From NCBI GenBank assembly GCA_023634235.1, contig JAMKCF010000001.1, positions 30,546,920-30,610,919 on the forward strand: DNA of 64,000 nt, read 5' to 3'. The position numbers and the translations under genes are program-made. Source of the DNA: Pisaster brevispinus (taxonomy: Eukaryota > Echinodermata > Asteroidea > Forcipulatida > Asteriidae). The notes under the pieces are model-generated. The model worked only from the letters and a program-made list of their open reading frames with translations. It had not been told where the DNA came from and made no database searches. Shown one piece after another: positions 1 to 11,334 of this stretch; the first letter of the stretch is position 1, and each line of letters opens with the position of its first letter.

Positions 1-91
1 ACTTTTAAAATCACTACTTAGCCAAGAACCCCGTGGAGAGAAGACAAAGAAGGTTCAGACAATTTCTCTAATTTCTGATCATTTCCACCAG
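1..91 (+). other. End of CPTP intron with a repeat fragment
   Basis: Intron sequence ahead of the CPTP exon. Bases about 15-60 (TTAGCCAAGAACCCCGTGGA and following) resemble 41530-41585 (CTAGCCAAGAACTTCACTGA and following), so a dispersed repeat reaches close to the acceptor. Confidence 0.5.
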
Positions 92-608
92 GTTCTTTGA
101 GCTGTTGGGCACCGCGTTCGGGTTCGTCTCCAAGGACATCAACGAGAAAATCAAAATCCTGAAAGCCCACCGGGACGAGCAGCCCGACCACTTTGTCTCC
201 ATCCAAGCCATGGTCGCCCACGAGGTGCAGGAGGACCTGACGACGTCCAAGACGGCCTCGGGTCTGGTGTCAGGCTCGCGGACGTTACTCAGGCTCCACC
301 GAACGATGGATTTCGTCGCCAAGTTTTTAACCCGCTTGAAGGGGATGAACGACGAGGAGTACACGGGGAAACCCGCGTCGGAGGAGTACAATGTTTCCCT
401 CGGGAAGTTTCACCCGTGGATGATCCGGAAGATGGCCGGGATCGCGATGTACACGCTCCCGACGAGGAAGGTATTTATCGAGAAGTATTGCAAACACGGC
501 AAGGAGCGTCTGGAGGAGCTGGTGGGACCCACCTCGGCTTTGATGACGGAGATTTATGAAATCACGCAGAAATTGTATGCTGAGAACAATCTACTGGAAC
601 TACCATAG
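92..608 (+). CDS. CPTP: Ceramide-1-phosphate transfer protein, last coding exon (partial gene)
   Basis: The exon follows a pyrimidine-rich acceptor (TTTCCACCAG, AG at 90-91), enters in phase 2, and encodes 171 residues to TAG at 606-608. It begins FFELLGTAFGFVSKD and ends QKLYAENNLLELP, the characteristic CPTP C-terminus. CPTP moves ceramide-1-phosphate between membranes in the cytosol through an all-helical GLTP fold. Residues known to hold the C1P headgroup in human CPTP (Asp56, Lys60, Arg106, Arg110, His150) appear here at fragment positions D15, K19, R63, R67 and H107 with matching spacing. About 41-43 N-terminal residues should lie in an exon left of the window. GLTP itself is less likely because of the C-terminal match and Lys/Arg pattern. 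The gene converges on the catenin gene that ends at 15139. Family recognition is from memory. Confidence 0.93.
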
Positions 609-635
609 CTGGGTTGGGGTTTTTTTTCCAGTGAA

Positions 636-1092
636 GACCATGTGAACACCAATCGAGGGATCAATTTCAATCGGGAGACATAACAGGAACCAAACTATTT
701 CTTATGTGTACTTAAAACTACCCCGATTGAATAACTTTACTTGTTAGGATCATGCGAACACCAATCGAGGGATCAATCTCAATCGGGAGACATAATGGGA
801 ACTAAACATTTCCTTTATTTGGGTATACTTAAAACTACAAGTACCCAAATTACATGTACATATTCTGCATGTAAAAGATCATGTGAACACCAATCGAGGG
901 ATCAATCTCAATCGGGAGACATAACAGGAACCAAACTATGTGTACTTAAAACTATCCCGATTGAATAACTTTACATGTTCGGATCATGCGAACACCAATC
1001 AAGGGATCAACCTCAATCGGGAGACATAACAAGAACCAAACTATTCCTATATTTGGGTTCATATAACTACCCCGATTGAATAACTTTGCATT
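636..1092. repeat. Four-copy tandem repeat, period about 105-130 bp
   Basis: Units begin GA(C/T)CATG(T/C)GAACACCAATC at 636, 748, 877 and 982, run through CAATCGGGAGACATAACAGG, and end in CCCCGATTGAATAACTTT. Unit lengths differ (112, 129, 105) through internal indels. Each unit contains opposed CAATCGGG and CCCGATTG motifs that could pair. The array starts about 28 bp after the CPTP stop and so probably lies in its 3' UTR or just beyond. Confidence 0.85.
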
Positions 1093-3520
1093 GTCATTCT
1101 TGTCTACGACAGCGCATTCCCTTCAAAGTAATAATAGTATATGTTACCAAGTCACGAAAACAAGCCATTTTCCATGTCACAGGAGACATATTTTAAAATA
1201 TAATAAAAAGATTCTCAGTGAATATCGCGCCATGCAACTTTGAAGGGGCTGTGCCATCTGGATCGAAAGAGCCCTACGGCCGTGCATGGAGTTACGAACT
1301 CTCACCCAATTACAGCATGCGTGCGCCCTCCCTCCGTTTCACAGGCAGAAATGAGCAGGATACCAGTCTCCAGTCATAAATTGTACTTATGGTATGCTAG
1401 TTTTGCTGGTAACCTTATTCTAGTAATCATACATGTACATGTAGTTATTTTTGTGCTGAAGCAGCTGTATGAAATTGGGCCCTGGCCTTAAAATAACCCA
1501 CGGCGCTCACAGCAATTGCCGTGGTGCCCTGTGCTTTTGCTGTGGTGCCCTTTGCAAAGTTTCCAATACAAATTTACATTTTCCTCTTAGAGTTCCCCTT
1601 ACTAGCGGAAAATTGCCGTGCCCCTTCAAGAGCGAAGTTCAAGGCCTGGTATCATATTCAATGGAGAGCGCGTGCTTTAACTGGGTGAGAGTTCATAAGT
1701 TCGTGTGAAGTCGCAGACCTGCTTTGATCGCGGCGACACAGCCGATGTAATGGATGAAACGAAATATCAGCAGCAGGAATTACATTTTATCAGGTTCTGA
1801 AATACATGTAATAGCCAATTTGTTTCACTAAATTATTTGAATCTTCATTCAAAAAAAGATTGTTCATTAACGCACAATTATTGTGAACAGTCCAAAACCA
1901 GAGCAGGCACCGTTAGGCCTACAACCCGACTAGTCTGCAACTATTCTTTAGCCTAATTTGTCACACCGAACATGTTGGATTCTTGGATTAAAAAAATATT
2001 TTTTTTTACATTTATTTGTAAATGTTTAACATTTTGAAGCTCAGGTACAATTTTGTTTTAGGAATATTTATTACAAAGATGTGCAGTGGGCCTTTCCACG
2101 ATGAAGAGTGATTCAGCTTCGGACTTTTGAGGGAAACATTGCAGACAAATTAAATAAAATGAAATATTCTGTCAAAGTTTTTTGTATTCACTCATTCCGA
2201 GATAAGTACAAAACTCTTTAAATTATGCAAGTGGACCAACCTAATATAAACAGGGACAGGGGTTTTGTCAGAATTTCTCAGAAAAATATTTATTAAATGG
2301 CGACATAAAGTTTCTGTCGTAAGAAATTCTTCAGAATGAAAATGGAAGGTTTTCTTTGCATACATGTAAGTTACACACTTTGTAAGCATAAATGCCAGTT
2401 TTGAGCAAAAAGTAGCGAAAACTTTGCGCGTGCAGCGGAGGCGCCTCGCGCACGTAGTGCAATGACTTACCAACAGGATCGGTAAGATTGAAAATATAAC
2501 TCTTCGAAGATGTGCGCATAAACTTTACAGAGAAAACTTCCCTTGAAATAGTTTTGCTTGAAATGCTGACAGTTTGTGAGAACAGGGAGGTGGTTTCTCC
2601 TTTTTTTTCCCGGAAATCCATTTTTTTAAACCTCCCAAAACAAAGCAAAATTAAATAAATAAAATAATTGTATTTTAATTTTTGTATTTTTTTATTAAGA
2701 CCATAAAAAAACCTGAAGATAAAACCAAACAGAATGCTCCAGAGTGCAGATTAGGGCTTTTAAAACAAAATATAAATGTATTTGAGTAGACTTCGAGCTC
2801 GCAAGCTTTCGCCCTCGCAAGCTTTCGCGCTTTGCGCTCACAGTTCAGGTTTTTTTTTTCAACAGCCTATCACGTCCATGGAGAAACTAGTAAAACACTT
2901 AGTTTGGGTCTGTCAACAGGTCAAAAACATGTGGACTGTTTGTGTATCTCCACACCACCCCGGCCCTACCTACATGTAACATGTACATGTAGGGGCTCTA
3001 TGTTCCAGAAGGACGAAGCAATTATTGCCTAAAGTGGGCCAAAGGTCACAAGTGCCATGACCGGTCATGCCAGGAAGTGGAGGCCACGTTTTGATAATGC
3101 CAAAAGATTGAGTAGGGCACTAGGCCACTCTGCCGTAACACTCCACTATGCAATCTTTTGATTCCTTTGGAATTTAAATATTTACAGGGTCATCTACTTA
3201 TGATTAGGTTCTTGTAAATTGTGTCCTTACATGTATTTCTATGGAATTTCATTGTTAATTACTTTAAAAAAGTTATTCATACATTTCTGGTGCTTGGGCT
3301 GTGGATGCTGTATTGAAATAAAAGACAAGGACATGAATAATCGATGAGGAAGTGACAGAGAAAAAAAGAAAAAATTCTAGCCAAGTATTGCTTCCTTCTT
3401 ATGCATCAACCCTTGCAGATTATTTTAACAGCCAAAACAACAAAGTGGGGAAGAAAGGGGAAATATTAAGGGGAGTTGTACTTGTACCTTTGAGGATACT
3501 GCAAAAAGTTGAAACTCCAA
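1093..3520. other. Intergenic sequence with MITE relics
   Basis: 1236-1750 is bounded by GAAGGGGCTGTGCC and GGCGACACAGCC, a diverged copy of the TIRs at 11335-11487. Inside are a relic of the GCAGCTCTATGAAATTGGGCCC family (about 1350-1490) and a copy of the CAGGCCT family (about 1499-1648). 1750-3520 is AT-rich with homopolymer runs and scattered TACATGTA. I see no gene, tRNA or ordered repeat there. Confidence 0.5.
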
Positions 3521-3629
3521 AGAAATGATTCAGATTGTTCTGTGGAGTGCTGTACCCTGTGGATGGAATGGTTGTTTTGTTTGTCCTCTGCTCTTATCTC
3601 ACTTGAATGGTTACAGTACGTGTCAAGTG

Positions 3630-4210
3630 GGGATCAGGTTTAGCTCAGTGGGTTTTTTCCCCCTTGCCTTTCACCTCTGTGGTCCCCGGTTCGAATTCCC
3701 ACCTCAGCCCTGGAACCTTGCATGTGGATTGGGTTATATTCAGTCACTACATGATTGCGTGGGTTTTTCCCCAATTTGTTTGGAGTTTCCTCCCACATCT
3801 AAAACTGAACATCTTCTCTGTGGTCCCCGGTTCGAATCCCACCCCAGCCCTGGAACCTTGCATGTGGATTGTGTTATATTCACTCACTACATGATTGCGT
3901 GGGTTCCCCCAATTTGTTTGGAGTTTCCTCCCACATCTAAAACTGAACATCTTCTCTGTGGTCCCCGGTTCGAATCCCACCCCAGCCCTGGAACCTTGCA
4001 TGTGGATTGTGTTATATTCACTCACTACATGATTGCGTGGGTTTTCCCCCAATTTGTTTGGAGTTTCCTCTCTCAATACTCATCTAAAACTGAACATTTC
4101 TTCTCAATTCCTATTCACCATTCTGTTACTAGCGCTTGCAAATGTGTAAATAAATCAATCAATCAATCGATTGATCAATAAATAAATAAAAAAATAAAAA
4201 AATAACAATA
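3630..4210 (+). mobile_element. tRNA-derived SINE with triplicated box-B segment
   Basis: A box-A-like TTTAGCTCAGTGG at about 3640 is followed by box-B-like GGTTCGAATTCCC. The segment from CTCTGTGGTCCCCGGTTCGA to AAAACTGAACATCTTCT then repeats at 3674, 3816 and 3954 (periods 142 and 138 bp). The element ends in AATCAATCAATCAATCGATT and an A/T-rich tail near 4145-4205. Pol III-promoted SINE organisation is clear; the family name is unknown. The long + ORF over 3525-4181 is produced by these repeats. Confidence 0.75.
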
Positions 4211-4214
4211 AAAT

Positions 4215-5515
4215 TGCATTCCAGTAAAACCCTTTCACACTACACAAATTTCCTGAGAAATTCCCTGACTGACCTTTTCACACCTGAATTGCTAACCCTT
4301 TCCTTCGAAGTACCCATTGGGAAATAGTTGTTTGGGAGTGGGGTTAAGTGAGATAGTGTAAACCCTGAATCTAGCTGTCATCACCAGTAATTATTTTAAG
4401 AATAATTGTCCCTATTAGAAACACAGCCTCCTTCCAACCTTAACCCCATTATCCCCAATTATCAAGCTTCCGTCCACTTCCTTGACCATGCACTCAAGCC
4501 CATAAATTACCCATGTGGTAGGCCCACTGGATACCCCCATGGACCTGCACTGACCACCACTATTATCCGGTCAGTGACCAAGATTTACCAATCCTCTATA
4601 TATTGTCCATACAGTTTAATTCTTAGTTCATTCTCTGCTTTTCTCGGTAGTCTGGTTAGCCCATGTGGCCCAATCCAGTTTTCTTTCGTCTAACCATCAG
4701 CCAGGAATAATACAATAAAATTCCAATACAGCCCAGTATACAGTACGTGTCTGCCTTCCTCTTTCTGTCGTCTACTGTATATCTGTAACATTTAGTTATC
4801 GGCCGCTCAAGTAGCACACAACAATATCTTGTGTTACAATAGCTGGGGGGGGGGGTAAGCATACTGAGAGGAAGATCACAGCAAGTGTGACACGAACATG
4901 GGCTGTCGGTGGGGTTGAATTTCCCCAGGAATTACCTGGGGTTTTATTGCCTGGGAATCGGCTCTGTAGTATGAACAAGACTTTCATGTGGAAAGACGAC
5001 AAACATGTCATCCGTGTACTTTACAAACCAGTATTGAGATGCATACAACTGTATGTACCTTAGGAATTGTAATTAATTGTAAAGTATTACTTTACTTTAA
5101 GTTAAAATCATTTTATAATGTAGCAATCCTGTTTTTAATGAAGCACAATAAACTATTCCCCAATTCCACTGTAAAATTAAATTTTAATGCCATATTGACC
5201 ACCAGGAATAGTTTTACCAAAGTTATGATATTTTTTACAAATAAGCAATCATATTACAAAACGATTGTTTGTAATAAGTTATAGTCATGAGTTGATTTTC
5301 TATTTAATATTTATTTTTTATTTACATGTGACCTGGGTGGCCCATTTGATGGAAGCCATGCTCCTATCGGGCTTATTTTGATTACTGTGATTAAATTAGG
5401 CAATTGTGATGTTTGTGATTTTCAAGTGCTATTTTCTTGACATTTACAGTGTTTTGAGGTGGAGGAATTCTCTGGAGGAATTAAATTGGTGTAAACTTCA
5501 TGATACAATGTATGT
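4215..5515. other. AT-rich intergenic sequence
   Basis: 4225-5010 begins CAGTAAAACCCTTTCACACT and contains opposed segments about correct splitting of CCCAGGAATTACCTGGGG near 4924; it resembles a degenerate TIR element but I cannot fix its ends. 5020-5515 is AT-rich with no feature I recognise. Confidence 0.35.
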
Positions 5516-5519
5516 GTGA

Positions 5520-5690
5520 CAGGCCTGGAGCGGAGGCCATGGAGGTCATGACCTCTGTTGCCCCTGGTCTTGGCCTTGGTGCCCCTTCCAAAAGTTTCCC
5601 AAAGACTTTAAGATTTCTCCAATGAATTATAGTGCCCTTCGCAAAATGAAAAAGGCCTTGCCCTCTCAAAGATGAAATTCCAAGTCTTGT
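5520..5690. mobile_element. CAGGCCTGGA-family MITE copy
   Basis: It opens CAGGCCTGGAGCGGAGG, contains GACCTCTGTTG and CCTTGGTGCCCCTTCCAAAA, and closes CTCTCAAAGATGAAATTCCA. The same order occurs at 33925-34087 and 48451-48636. The last copy keeps both ends as CAGGCCTGGA and TCCAGGCCTG. Confidence 0.65.
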
Positions 5691-5699
5691 GTAATCTTT

Positions 5700-5908
5700 A
5701 GGGCCTTGTCACACGAGGCAGCTTTTCCAGGCAACTTGGGGGCAACCAAGTGCAGTGCATGCTACAGGACCACTTTGGTATCACAGGAGTCATTTTTCAA
5801 ACAATGTCTTACGATCCCCAAGAAAAATATATGAACATTGAATTGTGATTGTCTTTTCTTCATGGAGATTGCCTGTAACTTGCCTCGTGTGACATGGACC
5901 TTAAAGTT
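5700..5908. mobile_element. Short hairpin MITE
   Basis: The left end AGGGCCTTGTCACACGAGGC pairs with the right end TTGCCTCGTGTGACATGGAC, giving an element of about 205 bp. No coding capacity. Target duplication not resolved. Confidence 0.65.
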
Positions 5909-5984
5909 GAAACTTCAATGTTGGAGAGGATCCAACGGACTAATTAAGTTTTTGATACACTCTTTTTCCCAACAGATGGAGTCC

Positions 5985-6240
5985 TAGACTTGCCGACAAG
6001 TCTTTTTAACAAAAATTCGCGGTGACAGCGTAATGGCTGTCACGTGACTATACTATTGCAAGACTGCTGTTTTCACGATACTACTGCTGTTCTTTCTCCT
6101 CACATGATTATGGATCCATTTAATCGTGGCAGTATTTTGAAGCCAGCAGCCTCGCGAGAGCAGTACAGTCATGTGAGAGCAGTTCTGCTGTCACCGCATC
6201 AAATATTTAAAGACTTGTCCACAAGCCTTATCGACCTATG
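5985..6240. mobile_element. Non-coding repeat, also at about 10960-11190
   Basis: Shared landmarks with the second copy are CACGTGACT, a GTGATTATGG(A/C)TCCATTT block, CCAGCAG, and the closing GACTTGTCCAC. The left end GACTTGCCGACAAGTC is inverted relative to the right end. It behaves as a TIR element of about 250 bp. Confidence 0.5.
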
Positions 6241-6444
6241 GTTTAAATGCAAAAAAAAAAAGTTAGTGGCCAGACGTTTCGACCCTAGCATAGTCTTTCT
6301 CAAAGGCTAAATGACAACACAAATTTTGCCATTCTTTTATATGATATATATAGGAATTATTTGTTTGTTGGGTCACTCTAAAAAAAGGGTCTTGTTCTAA
6401 GATGTAATTTCTTTACGAATTTCAATAAGAAAATCAAGCTTTTA

Positions 6445-6650
6445 AAGGCAATGTGTACTTTCGGTAATTACTCCACAAGTTAATGGCCACACCAACTTAC
6501 TTGGTAAAGAGCACTGGAGAGCTGTTGATACTATAAAACATTGTTGAACGTAATTTTAGAGAAAGGTTTGTTATTTTATGTGTTGGGATACACCAAGTGA
6601 GGATACTGGTTTTTGGCAATTACCAAAAGTACACCCTGACTTTACTTCAA
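6445..6650. mobile_element. AAAGGCA...GGTAATTAC-family MITE, shortened copy
   Basis: TTTAAAGGCAATGTGTACTT leads into GGTAATTACTCCACAAGTTA and ACTTGGTAAAGAGCACTGGA, ending in a reverse-oriented AATTACCAAAAGTACACCCT. It matches both ends of the fuller copy at 8061-8423. Confidence 0.7.
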
Positions 6651-7095
6651 GTGGGCAACTTTAAAAAGACTCTCTTTTAAAAAAAATCTTTACAATGCAA
6701 TAACGATGAATGTTAAATAAAGATGAATGTTAAATAAAGAATGCATCAAAAGCCATCTGCCAAGTGATAATAACTGTTTCGTTGGTTTGTGTTGATTTTG
6801 AATTAATACATGTATGTATTATTATTATTTTTTTTTTCATGGGGGGAGGAGATTATATCATTACCTTTATTGTAAAGAGACAATTTAGCCCCTGCAGCCA
6901 AATTTTCATGTTTGGACAAAACCACGTTTGAAGTTAACCTATTTTTTGAACCATTGTTTCAGACACTTTTTTGCCAGTTAAAACTTTGCCTTTTTACCAA
7001 CCATAAAGAGTTTCAGATCTTAAATCATGCAGATCTTTTGTAAGTTTAATTAATGAGTAATTAACCAATTTTTACTTGGGGAAAATGATGATGTC
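6651..7095. other. AT-rich, nothing recognised
   Basis: Contains a duplicated AAAGATGAATGTTAAATAAA-type phrase near 6705-6740 and a G-run at 6841. No gene or clear element seen. Confidence 0.4.
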
Positions 7096-7412
7096 AATGA
7101 TAACTTCAAGGTGTTTTATAGGCAAGAAATTTGGGCTCAATTGGTCATCGAAGTTGCAAGAAAGTAATGAAAGAAAAAACACCCTTGTTGCATAGAATTG
7201 TTTGCTTTCAGATGCATAAGAAACTCGTGCATGAAGCCTCTGTCAGACTCAAATATTTGGGTGAAAAATTATCTTTCTCTAAAACTACATTACTTCAAAG
7301 GAAGATGTTTCTATCGATGTTTTATGATGTCAAAAGCTTTTCAGTGCTCTTCAAGTAAGTTTTTATGGGCATTATTTTTTGGAGTAATTACCAAAAGAAT
7401 ACCCTCTCTTTA
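7096..7412 (-). mobile_element. Same MITE family, partial copy
   Basis: GGGCTCAATTGGTCATCGAA, AAAGAAAAAACACCCTTG, a CAAAGGAAG block, TTTTATG and a terminal GGAGTAATTACCAAAAGAA/TTTAAAG occur in the order expected from the inverse of 8061-8423. The left TIR is missing. Confidence 0.65.
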
Positions 7413-7439
7413 AAGACCCGATTTGCACTAAGAAGTCAC

Positions 7440-8000
7440 ACCAGAAATGTACCAAACATGTATTTGGTGTACACCCAGCTCTGTGATGCATACACTCTCT
7501 GGAAATGTTCTGTGCATGTTAAAAAACGACCACACTCTTCCGAACAGTGTAAAAATGTGTGCCTTCATATTCACTACCTTATGGAGACCGAGAACAAAAC
7601 AGAAAAGGGGAAAACAAAGGGTCTCCATAGGGCAATTCTAAAGACTGGGTTGCTCCACAAGGAATTTTGTGTACAAAGTCTATGGGAGGTTCTTAACTAC
7701 AGGGAGAAAGGAAAGAACAACATGTGTCTCCACAGGGATGCAAAAACAGGAATGTGTGTGTGGATATGGGCTCATATTCGGTACTTTATGAAGACCAAGG
7801 ACAAAACAAAAAAGGGAAAACAAAAGGTCTCCACATGGAAATTCTAAAGACCGGGGTGCTCCACAAGGAAATTTGTGTACAAAGTCTATGGGAGGTTCTT
7901 AACTACAGGGACAAAGGAAAGAACAAAAGAATGCTCCACAAGGATGCATTTTTGAGAATGCATGTGTGCATAAAGCAAGGTGTGTGTAAGTCCGTCCTTC
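7440..8000. repeat. Two-copy direct duplication, period about 210 bp
   Basis: AACAAAACAGAAAAGGGGAA to TTCTTAACTACAGGGAGAAA (about 7590-7715) recurs as AACAAAACAAAAAAGGGAAA to TTCTTAACTACAGGGACAAA (about 7803-7923). The duplication produces overlapping ORFs of 160 and 120 residues that look alike only because the DNA is duplicated. Confidence 0.75.
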
Positions 8001-8060
8001 AAGTCCATACATTGTGTGGACTTCTTTTGTTCTCTCAAATCTACAGTTTTTATATAACGC

Positions 8061-8423
8061 TTAAAGGGAAAGTATACGTTTATTAATTACTCCAAAAATT
8101 AATGACCATGATAACTTACTTGGTGAAGAGCACTAGAGAACTGTTGATGTCATAAAACATTGTTAGTAGTGACCCACTTTGAATTAGTTTAGTTTTAGAG
8201 AAAGAGGTAATTTTTCACCCAAAAACTGAATCTGAAAAAGGCTTCAGGAATGAAGCCAGTCTCAGAAAAGAAAGTTCACAATTCTAAGCAACACAAGGGT
8301 ATTTTTTCTTTCATTATTTTCTTGCAACCTCGATGACCGATTGAGCCCAAATTTTCACAGGTTTGTTATTTTCTGCATATGTTTGGGATATGACAATTAC
8401 CAAAACTACACCCTGCCTTTAAA
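8061..8423 (+). mobile_element. Most complete MITE of the TTTAAAGGCAGGGTGTA family
   Basis: The left end TTAAAGGGAAAGTATACGTT is an imperfect inverse of the right end ACCAAAACTACACCCTGCCT. The interior has TAATTACTCC, AACTTACTTGGTGAAGAGCA, ATAAAACATTGT, TTGCAACCTCGATGACCGAT and TGAGCCCAAATTTTCACAGG, blocks I associate with an abundant starfish repeat. About 363 bp, non-coding. Confidence 0.75.
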
Positions 8424-8803
8424 CTCCAGAGTTAGTGTGCAAGGTCACTCATGTCATAAACAAAGGGTTACATGTCTGTAAATGCATTGTCTACACACAG
8501 TTCAGATTTGTACACCCACTTCACTCCACCACACACAACCTATGCAGCAGTGGAACGAGTTTCATTTGGTTGGGATCAACACATTGGAAAATATACAACC
8601 AAGGTCAGCACAACTTGCACCAATAACAGTATGAGTGGGAACAGAGAAAACTTCTGTTTTAGGGGGAGGGGGTACGTACCCCCACCACATGATTTCATTT
8701 TCCAAGATTGATTAAAGATATAGATTAATTTCTTTGAGGGGCAACCTTATGCTGATTTATAGGCCAAATTTTCATTAGATACAATATAATTCATCTGTGA
8801 ATA

Positions 8804-9120
8804 TTAATTTTGGTTTTTACCCTACATCGATGTGTAATAGCACTGTATACTCAGTACTTTCCGTGAAAAAAATCACAGGCATATTACTCGGGTGGGATTC
8901 GATTCGAACTAGCACCACAAACTAGCAGTGTCTAGTTGGTAAGACACTGCTCTAGAATTGCAAAGGTCGTGGGTTCGAATCCCACCCAAGTAATATCACT
9001 GTGATTGTTTTTCACAGAACTCGGGAAAGTACCGAGTATACAGTGCTAACACACATCGGTGTAGGGTAAAAACCATAATTAATACTCTTTATCCCCGATG
9101 CAAAATTAACATCTACTAAA
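8804..9120 (+). mobile_element. tRNA-derived SINE in a long inverted repeat
   Basis: Box-A-like CTAGTTGGTAAGACACTGCT (8933) and box-B-like GGGTTCGAATCCCACC (8972) define a tRNA-like core. The left flank 8804-8920 (TATTAATTTTGGTTTTTACC ... TCGGGTGGGATTCG) is the reverse complement of the right flank 8966-9084, so the whole can fold into a hairpin of about 110-bp arms. Related copies are at 16093-16425 and 18592-18765. Confidence 0.8.
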
Positions 9121-9934
9121 TCATCTGTGAATGTTTAGCAGGATTCTTACCACCATTCGAGAGTAAGCTTTCGAATAGAAATTTCACCTTTTTTTCCCCA
9201 AGGTTCATCTACAAAGCATGACCCTACCTTTAACAAAAAGAAAACAGACCCCCGAAAAAAAAGACTGACAAAATAGACAAACAGACCAATGACAAGCTAT
9301 ACAACTGCATGGCAAAACTTTATTTTAATTATGCAAATGTCCACAGCCTGACAAAATACAAATATCCGATGTCTAAAGTAACATGAATATTCATACGTTT
9401 AAATCAACCTGTTGCATTACTTAAATATGCGCATACATTTACATGGTTTCTACAGGTGACCTTAATATTAATTAGTCATTAAATCTGTGCAGAGGTCACT
9501 GGAAGAACAGTCTGGAAACAGCGAAAAAAGCTTTATTTTAAACTATCTTTTTAATATTCCAAGGCCATGTTGAAATTACAATCCCATGGAGTCGAGCAAT
9601 GAAAAAAGTTAATAATTTGATTATGAACCTTCTCAATAATGTCTTTTATAAAAAAAATTGATACAATCAAAATCCTTATTCCAAAGAGTAAATATGCCCA
9701 TGGATTTTTTTTTTTAAATTGTTCTTTCTTCATGAGACTCAATGAAGTACTGCTTAACAAACATCTCTTCCTTGGGTAAACACAAATAACATTCTTTATC
9801 CCCGATGCAAATTTACCATCTGTTTAAATAAAAATTTTACTGAATGAGAAATTTAGTGCAAAACTTGTTAATAGTGCTGCGAGTTGAAATTATTTTGCTC
9901 TTTAATTTCCTAAAAGAAGGGTGGAGAAAGGCCG
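9121..9934. other. AT-rich intergenic sequence
   Basis: Includes AATATTCATACG-type motifs near 9380 and a small fragment ATTCTTTATCCCCGATGCAA at 9790 that matches the SINE 3' flank at 9085. Nothing else recognised. Confidence 0.4.
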
Positions 9935-10255
9935 GTCTTTCCTCTTGGTCTAGGGGATGAAACCCCTGAACAATTTGGGTGTTACATGTCAGATACATTT
10001 GTAAATGGGTAGTGGGTGTGGGTCTCCCCTTGGTCTAGAGGATGAAGCCCCCTGAACCTCCTGGGTGTTACATATTAGATAAATGGGTAGTGGGCCTGGG
10101 TCTCCCCTTGGTCTAGAGGATGAAGGCCCCTGAACCTCCTGGGTGTTACATGTTAGATAAATGGGTAACGAGCATGGGTCTCCCCTCAGTCTAGTGAATG
10201 AAGCTCCCAAAAAATTCCTGGGTACGACAAACTAATTATTGGGTAGTGGGTCTGG
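9935..10255. repeat. Minisatellite, period about 78-80 bp, four copies
   Basis: Each unit reads roughly GGTCTCCCCTTGGTCTAGAG, GATGAAGCCCCCTGAACCTC, CTGGGTGTTACATGTTAGAT, AAATGGGTAGTGGG; units start near 9939, 10019, 10099 and 10177. Confidence 0.85.
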
Positions 10256-10610
10256 CGAAATCTGGCATTGTGCTCATTAATTAAATTGTCTAAACATGGC
10301 CTCAAAATATTCCAAACACAATGTGTTAAAGCTACACGTTTGTGGTAACATTTTTAAAAACAGTCACATTTTTAAAAACAGTCACGTGACAAACTCATCT
10401 TTAAGGACGAAAAACCATTACTTTTCTTAATATTTACAAGGCATTTGTGGTGTTTCTGTCACAAGATTTAGAGAAGGAAGAAAGAAAAAACTCAAGCCGA
10501 AACCTACAAAAAAATGTTTTAAAATAGAGAGAAAATGTTTATCAAAAACTCAAGAAATTCTCTCATGAAATGCTGTCTGCTACTGATGAACAGCAAGTGG
10601 ATTGAAACTA
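10256..10610. other. Nothing recognised
   Basis: AT-rich sequence with a short direct repeat (TTTTTAAAAACAGTCAC at about 10352 and 10367). No gene evidence. Confidence 0.4.
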
Positions 10611-10614
10611 CACC

Positions 10615-10840
10615 AATTGGGGGTATTCGATCTTTGCCCAGATCCACCATGTGCGCGTAGAGCCTCGACTTCATGCTTCCTTTGTATTGCATTCATGTAT
10701 CTGTTTGGATGAAAGTGTCATCACATTACCATGACAATACAGAGTTATATAATGCTTCTATTCACCGCTGTCCCCCATTCGAGGCTCTACACCCAAACGG
10801 CTGACCGTGCAAAGTGTGAATACTTGTATAACCCCTAATG
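10615..10840. mobile_element. TIR element, about 225 bp
   Basis: The ends AATTGGGGGTATTCGATCTT and TGAATACTTGTATAACCCCT are inverse to each other, and GAGCCTCGACTT (10662) pairs with ATTCGAGGCTCTAC (10778). Non-coding. Confidence 0.55.
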
Positions 10841-10954
10841 AGGAACTCTGGGTTTTTTTTCCTAAACTTAAGACTCTGACTTTCTCACTTTAGCTCTCGA
10901 TGACCTTGTTCCCACCTCCCTTTTTACAGCCAACTTGGAAGCAACCAACTGCAC

Positions 10955-11192
10955 TGAGTGCAAAAGTTAAACCTAGACCAGGGTAGAGACATTTTTTCTC
11001 ACGTGACTGCTAGCTCCAGTGAGACTTCTGCTCTTGTGATTATGGCTCCATTTTAAATGGGGGCAGTAACCCGGAGCCAGCAGTCTCCTGAAAACAGCAG
11101 CAGTGTTTTCGAGAGTTGCCCGAAAGCCATTTTCACTGTCAAAGCGACAAACATTTTAACGACTTGTCCACATGTCTACCCCAAGACTGATG
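10955..11192. mobile_element. Second copy of the 5985-6240 repeat
   Basis: Carries the same CACGTGACT, GTGATTATGGCTCCATTT, CCAGCAGTCTCCTGAAAACA and GACTTGTCCACATGTCTA landmarks in the same order. Confidence 0.5.
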
Positions 11193-11334
11193 TGCTATTT
11201 TAAGGAAGGGAACAGAATATGCTTGATGGAGCCAAAGAGAGAAGCCAGAGGGGAAAGTCAGAGCCAGTTTGGAAAGTACCCCCTCTTGCTACACTTAGAG
11301 TGAGTAGTGTTTGGCTGTGGCTTACTGTACCGGC

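Noticed and set aside
3525..4181. 218-residue + ORF with repeated LLCGPRFESHPSPG
   Set aside because: It lies wholly over the SINE and its tandem box-B units; the repeats explain its length.
7365..8086. Two overlapping ORFs of 160 and 120 residues that resemble each other
   Set aside because: A direct DNA duplication of about 210 bp produces them; sequence lacks domain signatures and sits between MITEs.
8925..8990. Possible functional tRNA gene
   Set aside because: Box A and box B are present, but the flanks are repeated at 16.1 and 18.6 kb and the arms do not give a convincing acceptor stem; a SINE fits better. The same applies at 16224, 18630, 30400, 40560, 55270, 57190 and 60130.
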